12,067 nt of DNA from CAKRHR01 sp964423195 (GTDB lineage: Bacteria > Bacillota > Clostridia > Lachnospirales > Lachnospiraceae), in contig CAYRDY010000065.1 in NCBI GenBank assembly GCA_964423195.1, forward strand, positions 1-12,067, given 5' to 3'. The notes under the pieces were generated by a model. The model did no database searches, had not been told where the DNA came from, and saw nothing but the letters and a program-made list of their open reading frames with translations. Each line of letters starts with the position of its first letter. Position 1 is the stretch's first letter. The position numbers and the translations under genes are program-made. This document shows positions 6,465 to 12,067 of this stretch, piece after piece.

Positions 6465-7511
6465 ATGAGAATGAAGTTAGGGATTGTCGGTTTTGGTTTC
6501 ATGGGGCACTGCGATGCCGATATGATGGCAACGTTTGACGATATTGACCTGGTGGCGGTCGCGGATACCAATCCGGAACAGTTGAAGGACGCGCCGGAGG
6601 GCGTCGAGGTCTATTCATGCATTGAGGATATGCTCGCGAAGGCGGACATCAACGTGGTGATGATCTCTACCCCGAATCCGAGCCATCTGGAAATGGTTGA
6701 GAAGAGCGCGGCGGCGGGCAAGCACATTATCTGCGAGAAGCCGGCGGCCATGTCCGTGGCGCAGTTTGACCGCATGGTGGAAGTGACAAAGGAAGCGGGC
6801 GTGATTTTCACCGTTCATCAGCAGAGACGCTGGGACAAAGATTACCGCGTCATGAAAGAGGTCTATGACAGGCACATGGTGGGCGATGTCTATATCATCA
6901 AATCACAGCTCTACGGCTTCAACGGCTATATGCATGACTGGCACGTCTATCCGGAAATGGGCGGCGGCATGCTCTACGATTGGGGCGTGCATCTGATCGA
7001 TCAGATTCTGAATATGGTCGATTCGGAGATTGATTCTATTTTTGCGGATCTCAGGAATGTCATCAATGACACCGTGGACGACTATTTCAAGATTATTCTG
7101 AAGTTTAAAAATAAAGTGACGGCCGAGATCGAGCTGGGCACCTATTATCTGACGCCAAAGCGGGCGTGGTTTATCGGCGGCAACACCGGCAGCGCCATGA
7201 TCGACGGCTTTGGCGGCGAGGGCAAGATCGTGCGCACCGCGCATCTGCTGGAAAATGTACCGGGCAAGATCACCATGACCGCTGCCGGCCCGACGAGGAG
7301 TTTCGGCCCGGCGCCGGAAGGATTGCTCCTTGAGGAGCCGCTGCCGGAGGTCGATGTCAGCCACCGCATGTATTTTGAGCATTTCCTGAAAGCCTTAAAC
7401 GGCGAGGAGGAGATCATCGTCAAGCCGGCACAGGTACGGCGCGTGCTGGCCGTGATGGATGCCGTCAGGGAGTCCGCACGGACAGGAGAGGCAATCCGCT
7501 TTGAGCATTGA
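6465..7511 (+). CDS. Gfo/Idh/MocA family NAD(P)-dependent sugar oxidoreductase
   Basis: A 348-aa two-domain oxidoreductase. The N-terminal Rossmann fold has GFGFMG (9-14) for the dinucleotide; CEKP (90-93) gives the family's catalytic Lys92; and GGGMLYDWGVHLID (166-179) supplies Asp172 and His176 of the active site. Length is typical. Related enzymes in C-glycoside catabolism (DgpA of the puerarin pathway) oxidise the glucose 3-OH while the sugar is still attached to the aglycone, creating the substrate for C-C cleavage; this is the most likely role here. GGAGGG (6451-6456) lies 8 nt before the ATG at 6465; an ATG two codons later is possible. The gene follows the alpha-subunit gene by 57 bp. 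Its last 27 bases, including the stop, fall inside a 36-bp tandem duplication. Confidence 0.92.
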   Translation: MRMKLGIVGFGFMGHCDADMMATFDDIDLVAVADTNPEQLKDAPEGVEVYSCIEDMLAKADINVVMISTPNPSHLEMVEKSAAAGKHIICEKPAAMSVAQFDRMVEVTKEAGVIFTVHQQRRWDKDYRVMKEVYDRHMVGDVYIIKSQLYGFNGYMHDWHVYPEMGGGMLYDWGVHLIDQILNMVDSEIDSIFADLRNVINDTVDDYFKIILKFKNKVTAEIELGTYYLTPKRAWFIGGNTGSAMIDGFGGEGKIVRTAHLLENVPGKITMTAAGPTRSFGPAPEGLLLEEPLPEVDVSHRMYFEHFLKALNGEEEIIVKPAQVRRVLAVMDAVRESARTGEAIRFEH

Positions 7512-7559
7512 TTTTGCGGGGCGGGAGAGGCAATCCGCTTTGAGCATTGATTTTGCGGG
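7485..7559 (+). repeat. Perfect 36-bp tandem duplication spanning a gene's 3' end
   Basis: Bases 7485-7520 and 7524-7559 are identical over 36 bp, a 39-bp period with a 3-bp spacer (GCG). The unit starts GGAGAGGCAATCCGCTTTGA. The first copy encodes the last residues (EAIRFEH) and stop of the oxidoreductase; the second is a non-coding copy of the same segment just before the ribosome site of the AraC gene. Identity across the whole unit suggests a recent slippage or recombination event, or an assembly artefact. Confidence 0.93.
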
Positions 7560-7574
7560 AATGGGAGGGGACAT

Positions 7575-9998
7575 ATGGCGAAGGATGTTTTGAATACCGG
7601 ACAGATCATGACTTTTGAGTTTAAGATCGAGAAGCGCGAGAGCACGCATTTTCACCAGAACATTGAGATTTTCTGTGTCCTGGAGGGCAAGGCGGCGCTG
7701 ACGGTGGGCGACCGGACGTTTAACGCCCAGTCCGGAGATATCATTATCATCAATTCAAATAAGCGGCACGCCTACGAGTCGGCGGAGGATGTGCTGATCG
7801 GCAGGTTTGAGATTGATTTTGCCGCGCTCTGTCATATCATGAACACGAACCAGGTGCTTTTCTGGTGTAATTCGGTGATCAACAAGAATTCGGCGTTTGA
7901 TGAGATGCGGGATCTGATGCGAAATATTTTTAGTCAGTATTTCGACAAGGACCCGCAGAGCTATGTCTATACTCAGAGTCTGATTTATCAGCTCTTAAAA
8001 GTGATTCTGGACAATTTTCTGATCCGCAGCGACGACCGTCGGTTTGCGGCGGAAAAAAATACGGAGGAAGACCGGCTGACGGAAATCACAAACTATATCA
8101 ACATGAACTATAAAAAGCGCCTGAGCCTGAGCGAGCTGGCAGGTCAGCTCTATCTGTCCGTGCCCTATCTCTCAAAATATATCAAGCGCCATCTGGGGAT
8201 GAATTTTGTCGATTACCTGAACAGTGTGCGTCTTTTTCACGCGGTGGACGATTTATTGTATACGGATTACTCGATCACCAACATCGCCATTGACAATGGT
8301 TTTGCCAATACGGCGGCCTTCAATGAGCTGTTTAAGAAGGAATACGGGCAGACGCCGTCTGAGTACCGGCGGCAGATGAAGGAGAGCGGTGGACGCGCCC
8401 GGACGGCGGCGGATAACCAGCAGCGGATCGAGGAGCGCGTCAGCGCTTATCTCGACACGCATATGCCCGCGGCGCGCCCGGCTGTCAGCTCGGCTGGACA
8501 TGCCCGAATCGCGATGGACGTGCAGGATAAAAAGCCGTACCGGATGCACTGGAAGAACATCATCAACGTGGGCTTTGCCAGCGATCTCCTGCGCTCGGAT
8601 ACGCAGGAGCACGTCAGGATCCTGAGAAGTGATCTGGGCTTTAAATACGCGCGGATCTGGGATATATTCAGCCCGGAGATGATGCTCAACACAAACGATG
8701 AGCATTTCAACTATAATTTTGAGCGCATCGACCGCGTGCTGGATTTTCTGGTGCAGATTCACATGACGCCATACATCGAGATGGGCTATAAGCCGAAGGA
8801 GCTGCATCGGACGCTCAATGACTATGTCTTTTATGAGCGGCGGGAGATACCTTTTAAGACGGTGGAACACGCACAGGCGTTCTTCTCGGCATTTGCCCGC
8901 CACCTGATGAATCGTTACAGCATGCGGGAGTTGTCCGGATGGGTTTTTGAGCTTTGGAGCGGCGAGGATTTCGGCGAGGAAGTGCAGCGCACGCGCCAGT
9001 ATTTTGAAACTTTTGAGGCGCTCTACTCGGCGTTCAAGCGCCTGTCGCCTGAGATCACCATCGGCGGCGGCGGCATCGGCATTCAGGCAGGCAGCCAGAA
9101 TCTGAAAAATCTGGTTGCCCAGTGGGAGAAACAGAAGCATCTTCCGGATTTTTTGTCCCTGTATTTTTATCCGTATGTGGAGGGTGTTGAGGCGGGAACC
9201 GCCTATGGCCGGCCATCAAGCGATAAAGATTTCCTGAAAAATCAGCTTTTGATGGTGCGCGAGACGCTGGAGCCGACGCGGTTTCGCGAGGTGCCGATCC
9301 ACATCTCGGAGTGGAGCTCGACCGTCTCCAACAGGAATATTTTGAATGACAGCTGTTATAAGGCCGCTTATATTGTCAAGAGCATGATCGACAGCATCGG
9401 CATGGCGGACGAGATCGGCTACTGGGTCGGGACGGATCTTTTCGCGGAATATTTTGACAGCAAAAAGATCCTGTTTGGCGGCTGCGGGCTGATGAGCAAG
9501 GACGGCATCAAGAAGCCTGCGTTTTTTGCCTATCGCTATCTGAACGGGATGGAGCCCTACCTTGTCGGAAAGGATGATCACTGTCTGGTGACGACGGACG
9601 GGCACGACAATTACGGCATTATCTGCCACAATTACTGCCATCTGAACTATAAATATTATCTGAAGCGGGAGGACGAGATTGAGGTCAATCAACTGGAAAG
9701 GCTTTTCGCGGACAGTGACCGGATCGAGCTCAGCCTGCAGATCAAAGGTGTCAGGCGGGGCAAGTATAAGATCAAGATCTATTCGATGAGTCCGGAGCAC
9801 GGCAGCGCTCTGGGCGAGTGGATGGAGATGGGCACCGACCGGGAGCTGATGCGGGAGGACATTGAGTATCTCCAGCGCATCTGCACGCCGCGCATCCGCG
9901 TCATGGAGTACGAGGCGACGGAGCCGGAACTAAATTTTGATGTGCAGATTGTCCCGCATGAGATCAAGGCGCTGCAGGTTTTTTATCTGTATGAATAG
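7575..9998 (+). CDS. AraC-family regulator fused to a GH39-like (beta-xylosidase-type) domain
   Basis: An 807-aa fusion. Residues about 10-85 form an AraC-type cupin sensor (HFHQNIEIFCVLEG, then GDIIIINSNKRHAYES). Residues about 168-266 carry two helix-turn-helix motifs of an AraC DNA-binding domain (LSLSELAGQLYLSVPYLSKY and ITNIAIDNGFANTAAFNELF), closing with YGQTPSEYRR. A charged linker (267-320) leads to a GH39-like barrel and trailing beta domain (about 321-807). The nucleophile-type Glu579 is present in HISEWSS. The acid/base region, usually WNEP, reads WSGED (461-465), so Gly463 stands where the catalytic Glu would be unless the register shifts by one. The domain may therefore bind sugar without cleaving it. 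No signal peptide is seen. GGGAGGGG (7563-7570) precedes the ATG by 4 nt. It likely controls this gene block in response to a glycoside or sugar; that role is inferred. Confidence 0.88.
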   Translation: MAKDVLNTGQIMTFEFKIEKRESTHFHQNIEIFCVLEGKAALTVGDRTFNAQSGDIIIINSNKRHAYESAEDVLIGRFEIDFAALCHIMNTNQVLFWCNSVINKNSAFDEMRDLMRNIFSQYFDKDPQSYVYTQSLIYQLLKVILDNFLIRSDDRRFAAEKNTEEDRLTEITNYINMNYKKRLSLSELAGQLYLSVPYLSKYIKRHLGMNFVDYLNSVRLFHAVDDLLYTDYSITNIAIDNGFANTAAFNELFKKEYGQTPSEYRRQMKESGGRARTAADNQQRIEERVSAYLDTHMPAARPAVSSAGHARIAMDVQDKKPYRMHWKNIINVGFASDLLRSDTQEHVRILRSDLGFKYARIWDIFSPEMMLNTNDEHFNYNFERIDRVLDFLVQIHMTPYIEMGYKPKELHRTLNDYVFYERREIPFKTVEHAQAFFSAFARHLMNRYSMRELSGWVFELWSGEDFGEEVQRTRQYFETFEALYSAFKRLSPEITIGGGGIGIQAGSQNLKNLVAQWEKQKHLPDFLSLYFYPYVEGVEAGTAYGRPSSDKDFLKNQLLMVRETLEPTRFREVPIHISEWSSTVSNRNILNDSCYKAAYIVKSMIDSIGMADEIGYWVGTDLFAEYFDSKKILFGGCGLMSKDGIKKPAFFAYRYLNGMEPYLVGKDDHCLVTTDGHDNYGIICHNYCHLNYKYYLKREDEIEVNQLERLFADSDRIELSLQIKGVRRGKYKIKIYSMSPEHGSALGEWMEMGTDRELMREDIEYLQRICTPRIRVMEYEATEPELNFDVQIVPHEIKALQVFYLYE

Positions 9999-10053
9999 GG
10001 GCGGGGAGGGCAGTTTGCCGGATACGGCAGAGTGAATTTGGAGTGTGAGCGGT

Positions 10054-11391
10054 ATGACGACAGATTTTTCGCAGGGGAAGGTCTGGAAGAATATTATTTT
10101 TCAGGCGATTCCCCTGACTTTGGCGCAGCTGGTGCAGCTGTTGTACAATGTGGTGGATCGCATTTATATCGGTCATCTGCCGGGGACAGACAATATGGCG
10201 CTGACCGGTGTGGGGCTGACCTTCCCGATCATCACGCTGGTGGCCGCTTTCACCAATCTGTTCGGCACCGGCGGCACGCCGCTGTTCTCCATGGCGAGAG
10301 GGCGCGGGGACGAGGACGGCGCGGAGAAGATCATGGGCAACGTCTTTGCGCTGCTGCTCGGCTCATCCGTCCTGATTTTTATTTTCTCTTTTCTGCTGCG
10401 CAAACCAATCCTGTATCTGTTCGGCGCCAGCGACGATTCGTATGTGTACGCGGATCAATATCTACAGATCTATCTGTTCGGAACGGCCTTTTCCATGCTG
10501 TCCACCGGCTTAAACGGCTTCATCAACGCACAGGGTTTTCCGGGCATCGGTATGATGACGACGGTCATCGGGGCCGTGCTCAATCTGATTTTGGATCCTG
10601 TGTTTATTTTCGTGCTGGATATGGGTGTGCGCGGCGCCGCGCTGGCAACGGTTCTGAGCCAGATGGTGTCCGCGATTTGGGTGCTGCGGTTTTTGAGAGG
10701 GAAGCGCGCCCTGCTGCATATCAAGAAAAAAAATATGCGGCTCGACAGCGGGCTGGTCAAAAAAATCATGGCGCTTGGCGCATCCGGCTTTATCGTCCAG
10801 GCGACCAACGCCCTGGTGCAGATCGTCTGTAATGTGACACTGCAGTCGTATGGCGGCGACCTGTACGTGGGAATCATGACGGTGCTCAATTCGGTGCGGG
10901 AACTCCTGTCGCTGCCGGTGATGGGTCTGACCAGCGGCTGCCAGCCGATTCTCGGATATAATTACGGCGCGGGGAAAATCGCCCGCGTGAAGGCGGGCAT
11001 TCGCTTTACGGCGCTGATTGGCACCGCCTATACGCTGCTGGCATGGGGATTTGTGATGAAATTCCCGCATTTACTGTTCGCGATTTTTACGGATGACGCG
11101 GCGATGGTGGAGAGCGGACGGGCGGCGCTTGGCATCTATTTCTTCGGGTTTTTCTTCATGGCTTTTCAATTTACGGGCCAATGCACTTTTCAGGCGCTTG
11201 GCTACGCGAAACGCTCGATTTTCTTTTCTCTGTTCAGGAAAGTTGTGATCGTGGTGCCGCTGACCCTGATCCTGCCGATGCTGGGCTTTGGGGTAAACGG
11301 CGTGTTCATGGCGGAGCCGATCTCCAATCTGGTCGGCGGTCTCGCCTGTTTTACCACTATGTGGCTGACCGTGTATAGAAAACTGGAATAA
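10054..11391 (+). CDS. MATE family multidrug/cation antiporter (second copy)
   Basis: A 445-aa polytopic membrane protein of the MATE family, distinct from the pump at 2263 and closer to the MepA-like branch. Evidence is the N-terminal QLVQLLYNVVDRIYIG segment, the FGTGGTPLFSMARGRGD segment, typical length and about 12 hydrophobic helices. In the second half, MGLTSGCQPILGYNYGAG resembles the equivalent MATE motif. I prefer the ATG at 10054, 10 nt after GGAG (10040-10043); a GTG at 10045 would leave only 1 nt of spacer. It follows the AraC fusion by 55 bp with only a small GCCG/CGGC palindrome (10017-10028) between, so it probably belongs to the same transcript and may export aglycone or a related compound. 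That substrate is inference. Its last 35 bases overlap the convergent mntP-like gene. Confidence 0.92.
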   Translation: MTTDFSQGKVWKNIIFQAIPLTLAQLVQLLYNVVDRIYIGHLPGTDNMALTGVGLTFPIITLVAAFTNLFGTGGTPLFSMARGRGDEDGAEKIMGNVFALLLGSSVLIFIFSFLLRKPILYLFGASDDSYVYADQYLQIYLFGTAFSMLSTGLNGFINAQGFPGIGMMTTVIGAVLNLILDPVFIFVLDMGVRGAALATVLSQMVSAIWVLRFLRGKRALLHIKKKNMRLDSGLVKKIMALGASGFIVQATNALVQIVCNVTLQSYGGDLYVGIMTVLNSVRELLSLPVMGLTSGCQPILGYNYGAGKIARVKAGIRFTALIGTAYTLLAWGFVMKFPHLLFAIFTDDAAMVESGRAALGIYFFGFFFMAFQFTGQCTFQALGYAKRSIFFSLFRKVVIVVPLTLILPMLGFGVNGVFMAEPISNLVGGLACFTTMWLTVYRKLE

Positions 11392-11968
11392 CGCCGGTGA
11401 TGAAAATTTCCAGTCCGATGACGATCAGGATGACGCCGCCTAAGATGGATGCCTTGCCTGAGAGGCGGGTGCCGAATTTTTTGCCGATGGCCAGGCCGCC
11501 CATGCAAATGACAAATGTCACGGCGGCGATGATCAGAGCGCAGACAATGGCCATGATCAGGCCGTATTCGGAGATCGTGAAGCCGACGGACAGCGCGTCG
11601 ATGGACGTGGCGACACCCTGAATCAGCAGCGCCCTCAGACCGACGCCGGTCGTTTCTTCCTTGCCGTCCTTATTTTTGATGCCGTCCCTTAGCATACCGC
11701 CGCCGATATACAGGAGCAGGATCAGGGCGATCCAGGGGATAAATTTTTCAAATGATTTAAAATAGAGGACGATCGTATGGACACAGACCCAGCCGATCAT
11801 CGGCATCAGGGCCTGAAACAGGGCGAAGATACCGGCGATGCCGCACATTTTGCGCCGGTGCATCTCAGGTTCATGCAGGCCATTGGCAAGCGAGACGGAG
11901 AAAGCGTCCATGGCCAGTCCCACGCCGAGAAGTATGCTGTTGAAGAAAAAGACCAGAGACCACTCCAT
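11357..11968 (-). CDS. mntP: Putative manganese exporter MntP
   Basis: A 203-aa membrane protein of the MntP (DUF204) family, which exports Mn2+ and protects from manganese excess. Six membrane helices are expected. The two family motifs are present: GVGLAMDAFSVSLANG (15-30, with Asp21) and QGVATSIDALSVGF (117-130, with Asp124). These correspond to the two essential membrane aspartates known in MntP. Length is slightly above the usual 185-190 aa. The ATG (11966-11968, reverse) has GGAGG at 11976-11980 with 7 nt spacing. It is read convergently to the second MATE gene and overlaps it by 35 bp. A sigma-A promoter lies about 65-90 bp upstream. C-glycoside deglycosidases are Mn-dependent in characterised cases, so the neighbourhood may be meaningful, but chance is equally possible. 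Confidence 0.92.
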   Translation of the reverse strand: MEWSLVFFFNSILLGVGLAMDAFSVSLANGLHEPEMHRRKMCGIAGIFALFQALMPMIGWVCVHTIVLYFKSFEKFIPWIALILLLYIGGGMLRDGIKNKDGKEETTGVGLRALLIQGVATSIDALSVGFTISEYGLIMAIVCALIIAAVTFVICMGGLAIGKKFGTRLSGKASILGGVILIVIGLEIFITGVIPVFYTRSAT

Positions 11969-12030
11969 TTGGACACCTCCGTTGCCATGCAGTATGTCAT
12001 GGATTCGGGTTTCAACCCTGATATCATCAT

Positions 12031-12058
12031 ATTATAGCCGATACGGTAAAAATATCAA
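12031..12058 (-). promoter_or_regulatory. Sigma-A-type promoter for mntP
   Basis: On the minus strand TTGATA (12058-12053) and TATAAT (12036-12031) are separated by 16 bp, a good vegetative promoter. The expected start near 12024 would give a leader of roughly 55 nt. That leader contains two short palindromes: GGGTT/AACCC (12008-12019, 2-nt loop) and CCATG/CATGG (11985-11989 and 11998-12002). These could be operator or RNA elements. The leader is too short for the yybP-ykoY manganese riboswitch. Confidence 0.7.
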
Positions 12059-12067
12059 CCATTTTGC

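Noticed and set aside
8253..9140. 295-codon open frame on the minus strand inside the AraC-GH39 gene
   Set aside because: It is antisense to a well-supported coding region, its product is rich in Arg/His/Leu without recognisable motifs, and it has no ribosome site. It is a shadow frame.
11969..12030. yybP-ykoY manganese riboswitch before mntP
   Set aside because: The leader from the predicted promoter is only about 55 nt and lacks the expected conserved loops; it holds only two short palindromes.

Overview
The window looks like a scaffold from an anaerobic Firmicute, probably a gut Clostridium-type organism (Lachnospiraceae/Oscillospiraceae-like). Almost every gene has a strong AGGAGG-like ribosome binding site, the coding regions are moderately GC-rich, and the protein families present (Ldh2-type dehydrogenase, C-glycoside deglycosidase-like subunits, AraC fusion, MATE pumps, MntP) are typical of that group. 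A run of exactly 100 Ns (1403-1502) is an assembly gap, so the order of what lies left and right of it is not proven by the sequence.

Left of the gap are the last 34 codons of an unrecognised gene (1-105) and a complete Ldh2/malate-lactate dehydrogenase family oxidoreductase (295-1401). Immediately right of the gap is the 3' part of an MNT-type nucleotidyltransferase (1503-1733). It overlaps by 8 bp a HEPN-domain gene (1726-2241), forming an MNT/HEPN toxin-antitoxin-like pair. A MATE efflux pump (2263-3630) follows after 21 bp. The MNT/HEPN pair is visibly more AT-rich than its neighbours.

A 333-bp non-coding region (3631-3963) holds a perfect 35-bp tandem repeat with degenerate further copies, then an AT-rich stretch with five GCAAAAA boxes and two TATAAT hexamers. 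It precedes the main feature of the window, a same-strand gene block (3964-11391). The block encodes a 306-aa TIM-barrel sugar isomerase/epimerase-like protein, a 131-aa protein resembling the C-glycoside deglycosidase beta subunit, a 352-aa TIM-barrel protein resembling the alpha subunit, a Gfo/Idh/MocA oxidoreductase, an 807-aa AraC regulator fused to a GH39-like domain, and a second MATE pump. By analogy with characterised gut C-glycoside systems (Dgp and Dfg), the oxidoreductase would make or process a 3-keto sugar. The alpha/beta complex would then break the C-C bond between sugar and aglycone. The second TIM barrel could handle the released keto-sugar, the AraC fusion could sense substrate, and the MATE pump could export aglycone or related compounds. 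Substrate identity and these partnerships are inference.

On the minus strand, convergent with the second MATE gene and overlapping its 3' end by 35 bp, is an MntP-type manganese exporter (11357-11968) with a good sigma-A promoter at the right edge of the window.
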